Both the position numbers and the translations under genes were made by a program. From positions 1 to 31,956 of the IMG/VR virus record IMGVR_UViG_3300025132_000017: 31,956 bases of DNA; one strand, written 5' to 3'. Of the stretch, positions 23,472-30,191 are shown piece by piece. This DNA is from a virus. The notes beneath the pieces are model-generated. The model had not been told where the DNA came from. It ran no database searches and worked only from the letters and a program-made list of their open reading frames with translations. Every line of letters starts with the position of its first letter. The stretch's first letter is position 1.

Positions 23472-23665
23472 TGCCTAAACTAAACAGACTTTTTAAGAAG
23501 ATACAAAAGTTTGATGTTATTGAAAATAATAGCATCATTCATCTTTTTAAAATTACGCATCTTGATAACTCTACTGCCGTTTATAATAACGATGGTAAAT
23601 TAGTTATGAAGAGTACAATCAACAAACCTAATAATAATAAAGGAGAAAACAATGCAAAAAAATAA
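23471..23665 (+). CDS. Small unknown early protein, translationally coupled
   Basis: This 64-aa protein (MPKLNRLFKKIQKFDVIENN) starts at an ATG overlapping the previous stop (TAATG) with GAGGAGG upstream. A short beta-hairpin-like middle (LFKITHLDNSTAVYNNDGKLV) is followed by an Asn-rich tail (NKPNNNKGENNAKK), which is simply cassette 3 and the next start read in frame. The tail is therefore probably not functional protein. It overlaps the GHKL gene start by 14 nt. Confidence 0.6.
   Translation: MPKLNRLFKKIQKFDVIENNSIIHLFKITHLDNSTAVYNNDGKLVMKSTINKPNNNKGENNAKK
23630..23645 (+). promoter_or_regulatory. AAT-repeat / AAAGGAG leader cassette 3
   Basis: Three AAT units, then AAAGGAG and AAAACA before the ATG at 23652. 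Here the repeat lies inside the coding frame of the upstream 64-aa protein, showing that the cassette is kept for the downstream gene. Confidence 0.75.
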
Positions 23666-25070
23666 TTGGTTTGAGATAGATAAAAAAGGATTGCAACAAG
23701 TCCAAAGTGAGAAAGATAAATTCTTTATCATTAAGGAATTAGTAAGTAATTCTTTTGATGAGGTTATAACTTTATGCAAATTAGATATTGGTAAAACAAC
23801 ATCTTACAAAAGTTATATTGATTGCATGGATAATAGCATAGATGGTTTTAAGGATTTAAAAGATTCTTATACTATGTTTGCACCAAGCTACAAAAAAGGT
23901 ATCGTAGAAAAAAGAGGCAGATTTAATGTTGGAGAAAAATTTGCTTTAGCTATGTTTGATTTTGCAAACATAAAATCTACAACTGGTTCAGTCATCTTTT
24001 CTAAAGATGGTTCAAGAAACAAAACAAAAGCAAAAACTGAACTAGGAACTATTTTTTCTGGAGAGTTAAAATTAACTTATGAAGAAATAGACGACCTTAC
24101 ACAAAAGGCAAAAATGATTATTCCACCAATAGGTGTTGAATATTTAGTAAATGGAAATTTAGTTTCTAGACCAGAAATATATAAATTTTTTACTGAAACT
24201 TTGCCTACTGTTGTTTCTGATGATGAGGGTAATTTAGTAAGATCATCAAGAAATACTAATATTGAGTTGTTCAAAACAGATGAACATTTTATTTATGAAA
24301 TGGGTATTCCTGTTGTTGAGACTGATATTGGCTTTTCAATAAATGTCGATCAGAAAATTCCTCTTAACAAAGATAGAGATAATGTAAGTCCTAGCTATCT
24401 TAAAAAGCTAAAGACTTATGTACTTAATCATACATCATCTGATTTAACTGATGAGCAATCTAAATCTGCTTGGGTAACTGAGGCTCTTGAAGATGCTAAT
24501 GTTGATGCAGTTAAAGATGTTGTTGAATCTAGATATGGAGAGGACGCTGTTGTTTTTGACCCAACTGACCATGAGGCTAACAAAAAAGCATTTGCAGATG
24601 ATGTGAATGTTATTACTGGTGGTAGTTTCAACTCTAAAGTTTGGGACAATATCAAAAGAACTAGAGAAGAGCATCAAGACTTTGCTAGACCATCTGGTTC
24701 TGTTGGCCAATATGCTAGTCCTACTTTGACTGGTGGTGCTAAAGAAATTGATACCTATACTGATGGAATGAAAGAGGTAATAGATTATGCAAAAGAATTG
24801 CATTTATATTTATTTAACTCTTCTTGTTCTGTAAGTATTCACAATGGTAATGGTGCTTTAGCAACTTATGGAAGAGGCAACTTACAGTTCTCTTATAAGA
24901 TGTTAGGTAAGAAATGGTTTGATATTGCCAACAACAAACAGAGAATATTGGAGTTGATAATTCACGAGTTTGGACACTGGTATTCGGGAGATCATTTAAG
25001 TGAAAGATATTATGATGGTCTTTGTGAAATCGGGGCAAAACTTATTATAAGGGAGTCCAATGAAAAATAA
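23652..25070 (+). CDS. GHKL-type ATPase with C-terminal HExxH metallopeptidase-like motif
   Basis: This 472-aa protein has an N-terminus with the three GHKL/Bergerat ATP-binding boxes. The N-box is KELVSNSFDE (E29, N33, D36), a DNG-like box is DCMDNSIDGF (D60, N61, G65), and a G-rich lid is KRGRFNVGEKF (88-97). A middle portion (VVETDIGFSINVDQKIPLNKDRDN) resembles the second, transducer-like half of GHKL proteins. The C-terminus carries IIHEFGHWYSGDH. H438, E439 and H442 form a zinc-peptidase HExxH motif, and H448 sits at the spacing of a metzincin third ligand, although Gly is at position 9 rather than 8. I know no named phage protein with this combination. It is soluble and early, with a strong SD. 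A GHKL switch controlling a peptidase is an inference. Confidence 0.8.
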   Translation: MQKNNWFEIDKKGLQQVQSEKDKFFIIKELVSNSFDEVITLCKLDIGKTTSYKSYIDCMDNSIDGFKDLKDSYTMFAPSYKKGIVEKRGRFNVGEKFALAMFDFANIKSTTGSVIFSKDGSRNKTKAKTELGTIFSGELKLTYEEIDDLTQKAKMIIPPIGVEYLVNGNLVSRPEIYKFFTETLPTVVSDDEGNLVRSSRNTNIELFKTDEHFIYEMGIPVVETDIGFSINVDQKIPLNKDRDNVSPSYLKKLKTYVLNHTSSDLTDEQSKSAWVTEALEDANVDAVKDVVESRYGEDAVVFDPTDHEANKKAFADDVNVITGGSFNSKVWDNIKRTREEHQDFARPSGSVGQYASPTLTGGAKEIDTYTDGMKEVIDYAKELHLYLFNSSCSVSIHNGNGALATYGRGNLQFSYKMLGKKWFDIANNKQRILELIIHEFGHWYSGDHLSERYYDGLCEIGAKLIIRESNEK

Positions 25071-25515
25071 AAAATCAAAATTATTTCCCTACGGCTTTGA
25101 ACGTAGGGAGGTAATCGGTTACTCGATGGATAAGGATAAGACTCCACTCTATCGAATTACAAGAGTTTTACCCAAAAAGAAAACTAACTATAAGTCTATT
25201 TTTAGGGTATCAATAGTTTTGCTTTTACTAATATGTGGTGCTGTGTTCCTTGCTGGGTGTAGCACCACGCCAATAGTAGATAGTAGGGGCAAAAGTTCCG
25301 CCAATATTGAGGGGACGGCGGAACGATATCACGATGACTATTATACTTGCGTTAGTATTGTTGATGACAATACCAATGTCTTTGTTGATACGTCTAAAGT
25401 CGTGTATAATAAACTACGATGGAGAGTTCTTTGGCTATCGCCTAAGCTACAAACTAAAAACGATTTAGTGAATAATTGCTTAGAGGGTCGAGGGTACTCT
25501 GTCTTAAATAAATAA
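25060..25515 (+). CDS. Membrane/lipoprotein-like early protein
   Basis: This 151-aa protein has a charged cytoplasm-like N-terminus of about 47 residues, including KKKTNYK just before the membrane segment. A hydrophobic segment (SIVLLLLICGAVFLAGC) follows, ending in a lipobox LAGC and STTPIVDSRGKSSANIEG. The Cys could be lipidated if signal peptidase II accepts the long N-terminus; an internal ATG at residue 23 would shorten it. The remaining domain has two further Cys (YTCVSIVDD, NNCLEGRGYSV) and probably lies in the periplasm. Starting in overlap with the GHKL gene suggests a joint function, for example at the envelope or in superinfection exclusion, but this is unproven. Confidence 0.7.
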   Translation: MKNKKSKLFPYGFERREVIGYSMDKDKTPLYRITRVLPKKKTNYKSIFRVSIVLLLLICGAVFLAGCSTTPIVDSRGKSSANIEGTAERYHDDYYTCVSIVDDNTNVFVDTSKVVYNKLRWRVLWLSPKLQTKNDLVNNCLEGRGYSVLNK

Positions 25516-25528
25516 TAATAAAAAGGAG
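25511..25528 (+). promoter_or_regulatory. AAT-repeat / AAGGAG leader cassette 4
   Basis: AAT units and AAAAAGGAG follow the stop of the lipoprotein-like gene (TAATAATAA) and precede AAACTACAATG at 25537. It is the same stop/SD design as cassettes 1-3. Confidence 0.8.
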
Positions 25529-25536
25529 AAACTACA

Positions 25537-25995
25537 ATGTCGAATATAGTTGATAAAGTCTTTGATAATACCGAAGATGGAAAACCAAACTACGCAATAC
25601 AATTAGTTGATGGCACTAGGTTATATTGTCGGGGGCAAGTATTGAACCCGTTACCACAGTCAGGCGATGCGATTGATTTTACAGTAATCAACGTAAAAAC
25701 ATCTGACAAAGGCAATCAATATACTAATGTCAAAGATGTAACTGTTGCACATAATCATACACTCGATGATGATTTGCCAACTGGAAACCCTGTTGTGACT
25801 CAATCAAATCCTAATTATCAATATACGCCGCCAGCACCAAAAGCGAATGATGCTCAAACAAGACAAAGAATGGATATTTTCGTGACTGGTGTTGTTGGTC
25901 GATCAATGGGTAGTGGTCATTTCAGTGTCGAAGATATAAGCGATTTGACTAAAAATGCAGTGAGAGCATTTAATGACAACCTCAAAAATATCTAA
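25537..25995 (+). CDS. Possible ssDNA-binding-like (OB-fold) early protein
   Basis: This 152-aa protein begins SNIVDKVFDNTEDGKPNYAIQ and has a strand-rich portion (QLVDGTRLYCRGQVLNPLPQ, DAIDFTVINVKTSDKGNQYT). That pattern could form an OB-fold. A Pro/Asn/Gln-rich linker (VTQSNPNYQYTPPAPKANDA) and a C-terminal helical segment (RMDIFVTGVVGRSMGSGHFS; ISDLTKNAVRAFNDNLKN) follow. Folded domain plus flexible tail and proximity to nuclease genes suggest a single-strand or recombination-associated role, but the acidic SSB tip is missing. Confidence in function is low; the gene itself is clear. Confidence 0.6.
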   Translation: MSNIVDKVFDNTEDGKPNYAIQLVDGTRLYCRGQVLNPLPQSGDAIDFTVINVKTSDKGNQYTNVKDVTVAHNHTLDDDLPTGNPVVTQSNPNYQYTPPAPKANDAQTRQRMDIFVTGVVGRSMGSGHFSVEDISDLTKNAVRAFNDNLKNI

Positions 25996-26275
25996 AAATT
26001 ACCGAAAGATATTTTTCGATTACTGGGGGCTATCTATCGTAGATATCCCTCAGTGTTGGGGTTGCTATCAAAGGCCAGCAGTCGAAATACATCATTTGAA
26101 ATCAAAAGGTTTTGGTGGCAGTAAAAAAAACTCTTACAATGTACCAAGCAATTTATTTCCTGTTTGCCGTCCATGTCATACTTTGGCCCATAGCAACAGA
26201 CAAGTTAATGAAGAATTTAAAAAAGAATTACAACAAAAGATAGACGATAAGGAATTTGAAAAAAATGACATCTGA
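25973..26275 (+). CDS. HNH-type endonuclease-like protein
   Basis: This 100-aa protein shows Cys28-x2-Cys31 (QCWGCYQ), the EIHH motif (His40-His41, VEIHHLKSKGFGG), Asn60 and Cys65-x2-Cys68-His69 (PVCRPCHTLAH). That is a zinc-ribbon HNH arrangement with the catalytic His, Asn and His all present. It should bind a structural zinc and a catalytic metal and cut DNA. Placed before a RecB-like nuclease, it could process junctions or host DNA, as with small phage NinG/Ref-type recombination nucleases. It overlaps both neighbours. Confidence 0.82.
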   Translation: MTTSKISKNYRKIFFDYWGLSIVDIPQCWGCYQRPAVEIHHLKSKGFGGSKKNSYNVPSNLFPVCRPCHTLAHSNRQVNEEFKKELQQKIDDKEFEKNDI

Positions 26276-26624
26276 TATTTATTCACTAGATTTTAACCCA
26301 AATATTCTATCCACTAAACAAGAGGAATTAGGTTTGGTATTTTCAGATAATGATACAGCAGTAGAATTGATGAAAAAAGAAGAGAAAATGATTATTGCAG
26401 AATTAACGCTGGAACATACTCGTAACAGCAGTTATAAGAATACAACAGAATTAAATGGACTCATTTATTCTGATAACAAGTTTAAGCAGTGGTTTGACAG
26501 ATATAAAACTACTCTTAAAGAAAGGAATCGTTCTAAAATTAGATACGAGACCTTTAAGGCTTTTCGTGATGACCTCAGAACTAAGGTCGTAAACGAAAGG
26601 GAATTGGCAAAAAATAACTTATAG
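26265..26624 (+). CDS. Unknown helical early protein
   Basis: This 119-aa protein from the ATG at 26265 is preferred over an in-frame TTG at 26256; AAGGA lies 12 bases upstream. It is highly charged and helical (MKKEEKMIIAELTLEHTRNS; KFKQWFDRYKTTLKERNRSK; YETFKAFRDDLRTKVVNERE). A coiled-coil or nucleic-acid-associated fold is likely. It overlaps the HNH gene's end, suggesting joint translation. No domain is recognised. Confidence 0.65.
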   Translation: MTSDIYSLDFNPNILSTKQEELGLVFSDNDTAVELMKKEEKMIIAELTLEHTRNSSYKNTTELNGLIYSDNKFKQWFDRYKTTLKERNRSKIRYETFKAFRDDLRTKVVNERELAKNNL

Positions 26625-26636
26625 AAAGGAGTCATT

Positions 26637-26840
26637 ATGCCAGAACTAACACAAAACCAACAAATACTTGATTATCTAAAATCAGGTAAAAAGATAACCC
26701 CACTTACAGCGTTAAAAAAGTTTGGCTGTTTTAGATTAAGTGCAAGAATATTTAATTTAAAAGAAGAGGGACACGCAATCATAACTAACAATGTTACTCG
26801 AAAAGGTAAAACTTTTGCTGAGTATTCACTAATGGAGTAA
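26637..26840 (+). CDS. Small winged-helix DNA-binding protein (HTH_39-like)
   Basis: This 67-aa protein reads ELTQNQQILDYLKSGKKITP, then LTALKKFGCFRLSARIFNLK and EEGHAIITNNVTRKGKTFAEYS. The pattern 'I..L..G..IT...AL..FG..RL..RI..L...G..I' is that of the small phage HTH_39 family with a C-terminal wing. It should bind DNA, and is a candidate regulator of the CAGAT sites or a nuclease-associated factor. It has the strong SD AAAGGAG. It is the only clear small DNA-binding regulator in the rightward unit. Confidence 0.82.
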   Translation: MPELTQNQQILDYLKSGKKITPLTALKKFGCFRLSARIFNLKEEGHAIITNNVTRKGKTFAEYSLME

Positions 26841-26842
26841 TT

Positions 26843-27103
26843 ATGAGTTTAGAAGATAAAAAATTATTTTGTATTAGTGAAGATCAAATTGCAGAAATGG
26901 AAGATGGTCTCGATTTAGATAAAATGAGGGCTTTTGATAAGCATAATAGTGATATTGAAACTATGACATTATGTAAGGCTGGTCTTAATATGTATATCAA
27001 GAGGTTTGGTAAGGAGAGCAATATCTATGAAAAGTGTAAAGAACTTATTGTAGAACTTGATAACAATATCAAACACACTCAAAACTATATGGACGTATTA
27101 TGA
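26843..27103 (+). CDS. Small acidic unknown early protein
   Basis: This 86-aa acidic protein (MSLEDKKLFCISEDQIAEME) continues LDLDKMRAFDKHNSDIETMT and is helical at its end (KCKELIVELDNNIKHTQNYM). It has an SD (GGAG) inside the end of the previous gene and overlaps the nuclease start by ATGA. It could be a small partner of the nuclease; no family is recognised. Confidence 0.65.
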   Translation: MSLEDKKLFCISEDQIAEMEDGLDLDKMRAFDKHNSDIETMTLCKAGLNMYIKRFGKESNIYEKCKELIVELDNNIKHTQNYMDVL

Positions 27104-27900
27104 TTGAGCATTTCAAAAAGTTTGATACGAAAGATAAAGATGGTAACATTAAAAGTTTGTTACCCTTATCCTTTAGTCATATTAATGAGTTCGCATTTCA
27201 AAGAGATCGTTGGGCCTTAAAGCGTATCTTTGGTTACGAATTCCCATCATCTGCGGCGGCAGAAAGAGGTAAATCCGTAGAGTCTGGTCTTAATATGTGG
27301 CTAAATGGAATAGATAAACAAGAGGCAATAGATAAGATGTTTGATGAGTTCCAAGCTAATTGTAAATTGTTTGATGACCCTAAACAAACTGAGGAAGAAT
27401 ATAATCTTATTCCTTTGTTCGATCAGGGAGTCAAAGCATTTAATGAGTTTGGTTTCAAATGGAATCTTATAGGCTATCAAAAAAAAGTAGAACTCGATAT
27501 TCATGGAATACCGATGATCGGGTACACTGACTTTCATTTTGAGGATAAGCAAACAAAAGAGGATTTTTACATTGATCTTAAAACGACCAAGCGTAAACCT
27601 ACTGGCTTATCTATGTCTCATGCTATGCAACAATCTATTTATCATAGAGGGACAAACGCAAATCAAAAACTTTGGTATCTAATAGCAAATAAATCTGGTG
27701 CTAAATTTGAACCTATGAACTTAACTGATTATGATAGTCCTATGAAAGTATGTGAGCATATTATTTCTGTTATGGGAAAATATCTTGAATTGGTAAATTC
27801 TAAGGAAGATGTCAAAAATAGCATTATTCCGAACCCTGACGATTGGATTTGGCGTGATACAGCCGTCCTAGAGGCTAGAAAAGAGGTTTGGGGTTACTAA
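27100..27900 (+). CDS. RecB/Cas4-type PD-(D/E)XK nuclease
   Basis: This 266-aa protein has the order of motifs seen in PDDEXK_1-type nucleases. LSFSHINEFAFQRDRWALKR is followed by ERGKSVESGLNMW (the RGxxxH-like motif with Ser for His). IHGIPMIGYTDFH has the active-site Asp144, and FYIDLKTTKRKP has Asp159 and Lys161. QQSIYHRG supplies the QxxxY motif. All catalytic residues of motifs II-III are visible. It probably acts as an exonuclease in phage recombination or host DNA breakdown, with the upstream possible ssDNA-binding protein as partner. It is the last gene of the rightward unit. Confidence 0.85.
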   Translation: MIEHFKKFDTKDKDGNIKSLLPLSFSHINEFAFQRDRWALKRIFGYEFPSSAAAERGKSVESGLNMWLNGIDKQEAIDKMFDEFQANCKLFDDPKQTEEEYNLIPLFDQGVKAFNEFGFKWNLIGYQKKVELDIHGIPMIGYTDFHFEDKQTKEDFYIDLKTTKRKPTGLSMSHAMQQSIYHRGTNANQKLWYLIANKSGAKFEPMNLTDYDSPMKVCEHIISVMGKYLELVNSKEDVKNSIIPNPDDWIWRDTAVLEARKEVWGY

Positions 27901-28042
27901 GTACCCCTGACCTTTAAAAGTCGCTGTGTGGCCCTTAAATTGCGATTCTGAGGTGCTTTAAGAGTAATCTTAACTTTCCTTTTGCGATTTATGGGCCTTT
28001 TGTTAATTAACTCAGATATTGTTGATGATGTTGTAAATCCAC
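27901..28042. terminator. Convergent intergenic region with weak terminator
   Basis: Here the two transcription units meet. TTAAGA-GTAA-TCTTAA (27958-27973) is a perfect 6-bp stem with a 4-base loop followed by CTTTCCTTTT, a plausible weak terminator for rightward transcripts. A longer weak stem (CTTAAA/TTTAAG) overlaps it. I see no gene in this stretch. Confidence 0.45.
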
Positions 28043-28225
28043 TCATTTGCCAACTGATCTCATGGCTCTATTATGGGCCTGTGAAAAGGTTGCACCCTTT
28101 TTCATAGCAGTAGCCATAGACCTCATGTGTTTCAATGAATGATGCCTAGCGTGGCGGTTCATTGTTTGTCGCTGTCTAGGCTTTAAATCTTTCACTATGT
28201 TTTTTATAGATGCAACCTTAACCAT
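28043..28225 (-). CDS. Small His/Arg-rich conserved protein, last leftward gene
   Basis: This 60-aa basic protein (MVKVASIKNIVKDLKPRQRQ) continues MNRHARHHSLKHMRSMATAM and KKGATFSQAHNRAMRSVGK. The 'PRQ..TM.RH..HH...H...M...M..G.TF.QAH..AM..VGK' pattern recurs in marine phage genomes as I remember, always small and unassigned. It could bind nucleic acid or metal through its His cluster. It overlaps the upstream 32-aa gene by TAATG and ends the leftward unit. Confidence 0.7.
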   Translation of the reverse strand: MVKVASIKNIVKDLKPRQRQTMNRHARHHSLKHMRSMATAMKKGATFSQAHNRAMRSVGK

Positions 28226-28323
28226 TATTTCTTTTTCTTTTTCTTTTTAGGTTTTGTCATCTTAGACATTTTAGATTTCTTTTTGCCTTTTGAATGACTA
28301 CCCTTACCATAATGATACGGCAT
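28225..28323 (-). CDS. Very small Lys-rich protein
   Basis: This 32-aa protein (MPYHYGKGSHSKGKKKSKMS...) ends in seven lysines. AAGGAG is seven bases before the ATG, and the start codon of the next gene overlaps its stop (TAATG). Both features support translation despite its size. Its role is unknown; it may bind nucleic acid or membranes. Confidence 0.65.
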   Translation of the reverse strand: MPYHYGKGSHSKGKKKSKMSKMTKPKKKKKKK

Positions 28324-28333
28324 TTATTTCTCC

Positions 28334-28462
28334 TTAATGTAGAATATAATTATGTGCCGCAATTACTACCGCAACTGCTATCACGATTTGCACCCAAGAT
28401 TTTAATTCAGTGAATGCGTGCCACCATTTAGTAATTTTCTGTTCTACAAATTTTCTAGCCAT
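28334..28462 (-). CDS. Small single-TM protein next to the holin
   Basis: This 42-aa protein (MARKFVEQKITKWWHAFTEL) has a C-terminal membrane segment (WVQIVIAVAVVIAAHNYIL). It lies directly downstream of the holin-like gene with AAAGGAG before its ATG. Size, single TM and position fit a holin partner, antiholin or small pinholin. The positively charged N-terminus predicts N-in orientation. Confidence 0.68.
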   Translation of the reverse strand: MARKFVEQKITKWWHAFTELKSWVQIVIAVAVVIAAHNYILH

Positions 28463-28465
28463 AAA

Positions 28466-28897
28466 TTACTCCTTTCCTTTGTCGGTGTTTATTTTCTTTA
28501 ATTTCTCGAAACTACGAATACCTGACATTCCAAGTAAAGCCATAACGAGGGGCATTAAAGTACCCATATCCATTTGCGGTACATTCAAAACTTCATATTG
28601 AAATAGTCCACAAAAGAATAAGATAAATTTACTCAATACATATTCCCAAAATATTGCTAACGCACAACTAAAGCCTATAAGTGGCCTCCAAGCACGCTGT
28701 AAAAAGCCACTAATACCACCCGCTTTGCTTGACGCATCAGCCAAGTTAATAGACATTTGTTTTTCTTTAAGTTTTGCCTCTATCTCAGCAAATCTATTTT
28801 TTAATTGTAGTTTTTCTTCATCACTGGTGTGTAAGTCATCAATGACTCCAGCAACAGCCTTAATAGTACCACCACTTAATAATTTTCCTAAAACCAT
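28466..28897 (-). CDS. Holin-like protein (GTA-type 3-TM holin family)
   Basis: This 143-aa protein has an N-terminal amphipathic coiled coil (DDLHTSDEEKLQLKNRFAEIEAKLKEKQMS), then AGGISGFLQRAWRPLIGFSCALAIFWEYVL. Hydrophobic segments (FILFFCGLFQYEVL; LMPLVMALLGMSGIRSFEKL) follow. The 'RPL(I)GF' element before the first TM is a hallmark of the GTA/phage 3-TM holin family. It should form the inner-membrane lesion that releases the lysozyme. The lysozyme gene lies immediately upstream, completing a classic lysis cassette. Confidence 0.88.
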   Translation of the reverse strand: MVLGKLLSGGTIKAVAGVIDDLHTSDEEKLQLKNRFAEIEAKLKEKQMSINLADASSKAGGISGFLQRAWRPLIGFSCALAIFWEYVLSKFILFFCGLFQYEVLNVPQMDMGTLMPLVMALLGMSGIRSFEKLKKINTDKGKE

Positions 28898-28906
28898 TAT
28901 TGTCTC

Positions 28907-29353
28907 CTATACATCAGCAGTAATAGATTTTTGCATTTTAGCAATTATACGATTAGCCCTGTTAGTTGTTTGATTATACCAACGGGAGTCTTTCATTTCG
29001 ACCATCGCACCGGCAATATCTTTATTTTTAAGACATTCTTTAAACTTAACAAATTTTTGTAAACGAGGTAAACCAAGTTGAAATACCATGTGAGCAACAC
29101 ATTCTTTGGCGTTATCATCTAAACTCATATCCTCAGTAAATATTTCCATGTCATTTAAAGCAACATTAAAATCTTTCATAAAAAGTTCTACTGCTCTTTC
29201 TTTAGTTATTGGTTTCATTAACTCATCTTTTTCATTATCTCTAATAAGATGGCCAGCACCAATAGTCCAATAACCTAGATGATCTTGATAAGGCTTTAAT
29301 ATTATTCCGCCCTCTTCTTTGATTATATCGTCTCTTAAAGTTTCTATATCCAT
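28907..29353 (-). CDS. T4-type lysozyme (GH24 endolysin)
   Basis: This is a 148-aa lysozyme from the ATG at 29353, chosen over 29377 because it overlaps the upstream stop as TAATG. Catalytic Glu14 (IIKEEGG), Asp24 (YQDHLG) and Thr30 (YWTIGAGHLI) are present. E-to-D spacing is one residue longer than in T4 lysozyme. The rest of the fold is recognisable (NAKECVAHMVFQLGLPRLQK; WYNQTTNRANRIIAKM). No signal or SAR segment is present, so it must be released by the holin. It cleaves peptidoglycan glycan strands. Confidence 0.92.
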   Translation of the reverse strand: MDIETLRDDIIKEEGGIILKPYQDHLGYWTIGAGHLIRDNEKDELMKPITKERAVELFMKDFNVALNDMEIFTEDMSLDDNAKECVAHMVFQLGLPRLQKFVKFKECLKNKDIAGAMVEMKDSRWYNQTTNRANRIIAKMQKSITADV

Positions 29354-29541
29354 TATCCTACCATTCTTAGAATCCATGCAATAAATTGAGTAGCAACCAT
29401 AAACCCAATTCCGTATAAAATTCTATTTAGTTTTTTTACTTCAATCTGTAAATGATGAATATGATTCGTTTCTAACAACTCAATCTTATTGTAAATATTT
29501 ACAATATGCTCTTTTGTTGTTTTTGGTGTTATTTTATTCAT
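29353..29541 (-). CDS. Small coiled-coil protein with C-terminal TM
   Basis: This 62-aa protein (MNKITPKTTKEHIVNIYNKI) has a short helical coil (ELLETNHIHHLQIEVKKLN) and one C-terminal membrane segment (ILYGIGFMVATQFIAWILRM). Such tail-anchored small proteins recur in marine phage lysis regions. It lies directly upstream of lysozyme and is coupled to it by TAATG. A role in lysis timing or membrane organisation is possible. Confidence 0.7.
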   Translation of the reverse strand: MNKITPKTTKEHIVNIYNKIELLETNHIHHLQIEVKKLNRILYGIGFMVATQFIAWILRMVG

Positions 29542-29842
29542 ACTCTATTCCTATTACCAAACCATAATTACCTGACATTTCATAAGCTGGTGCAATAAAA
29601 AATTTATTCTTTTTATATCGAACCATAGGTAAAATATCTCCCCCTGAATATCCTGTAACTACTCCATATTCAATATTTTTGTATTTCTTTCCGTAAAAAA
29701 GACTAACATTTTTTTCACTATTGTAAAACCCCCCATAAATTGTTTGATCGTCAGTGCATCTAATCTGTGGGTGTATATTATTATAATTATTTTCTAATCC
29801 TAAATGTAAACTAACAGCTAACAAAAAGCTAAGACAAGTCAT
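29534..29842 (-). CDS. Small exported beta-rich protein
   Basis: This 102-aa protein starts with a short signal-like hydrophobic stretch (MTCLSFLLAVSLHLGLE). It continues with beta-rich, Tyr/Gly-rich sequence (NNIHPQIRCTDDQTIYGGFY, NVSLFYGKKYKNIEYGVVTG, FIAPAYEMSGNYGLVIGIEY). I recall this pattern in cyanophage and marine phage genomes as an unassigned exported protein. Alternating aromatic residues suggest a small beta-barrel or outer-membrane-associated fold. It overlaps both neighbours. Confidence 0.72.
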   Translation of the reverse strand: MTCLSFLLAVSLHLGLENNYNNIHPQIRCTDDQTIYGGFYNSEKNVSLFYGKKYKNIEYGVVTGYSGGDILPMVRYKKNKFFIAPAYEMSGNYGLVIGIEYE

Positions 29843-30075
29843 GTATTTTCAACTTTTAATCCCTTGCACTCAAATTTAATTACTAATTTTTCTTGCTCTA
29901 TATAATCTTTTTCTAATTCTTCCATTTTTTCTAAACTACGAAAACTATTATAAGCCTCTTTATAACCAGCAACTACACAGTCATAATGATTATTGAATTG
30001 ATAACCAGATATACTATTTGATGGACACTCTCCACTAACCATACTGCACATATATAAAATTAAAACGTATTTCAT
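29839..30075 (-). CDS. Small exported Cys-containing protein
   Basis: This 78-aa protein has a signal peptide (MKYVLILYMCSMVSGECPS) followed by a small domain with GYQFNNHYDCVVAGYKEAYN and a C-terminal IKFECKGLKVEN. Cys residues near the mature N-terminus, centre and end suggest disulfides outside the cytoplasm. It belongs to a type I have seen in many marine phages without assigned function. It is coupled by ATGA to both neighbours. Confidence 0.72.
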   Translation of the reverse strand: MKYVLILYMCSMVSGECPSNSISGYQFNNHYDCVVAGYKEAYNSFRSLEKMEELEKDYIEQEKLVIKFECKGLKVENT

Positions 30076-30191
30076 TTATATTTATTCCAATTATATTGAT
30101 AACAATTAGTGTATTTTGTTTTATCGCAATCTGTTGGTATGAGTGATATGGAACAGCTATTCAATAAAAATAATAATATTAAATATTTCAT
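30072..30191 (-). CDS. 39-aa lipoprotein, candidate o-spanin
   Basis: This very short protein (MKYLILLFLLNSCSISLIPT...) has a lipoprotein signal peptide ending in LLNSC. Only about 27 residues remain after the Cys. It overlaps the upstream TM/coiled-coil gene by ATGA, and the next gene's start overlaps its stop. Size, lipobox and pairing fit an Rz1-type outer-membrane spanin, although it lacks the usual Pro-richness. It has three more Cys/Tyr-rich positions. Confidence 0.7.
   Translation of the reverse strand: MKYLILLFLLNSCSISLIPTDCDKTKYTNCYQYNWNKYK

Noticed and set aside
24428-24803. Leftward frames of 75 and 119 codons opposite the GHKL gene
   Set aside because: Antisense shadows of a strongly coding gene; no start signals and no recognisable protein.
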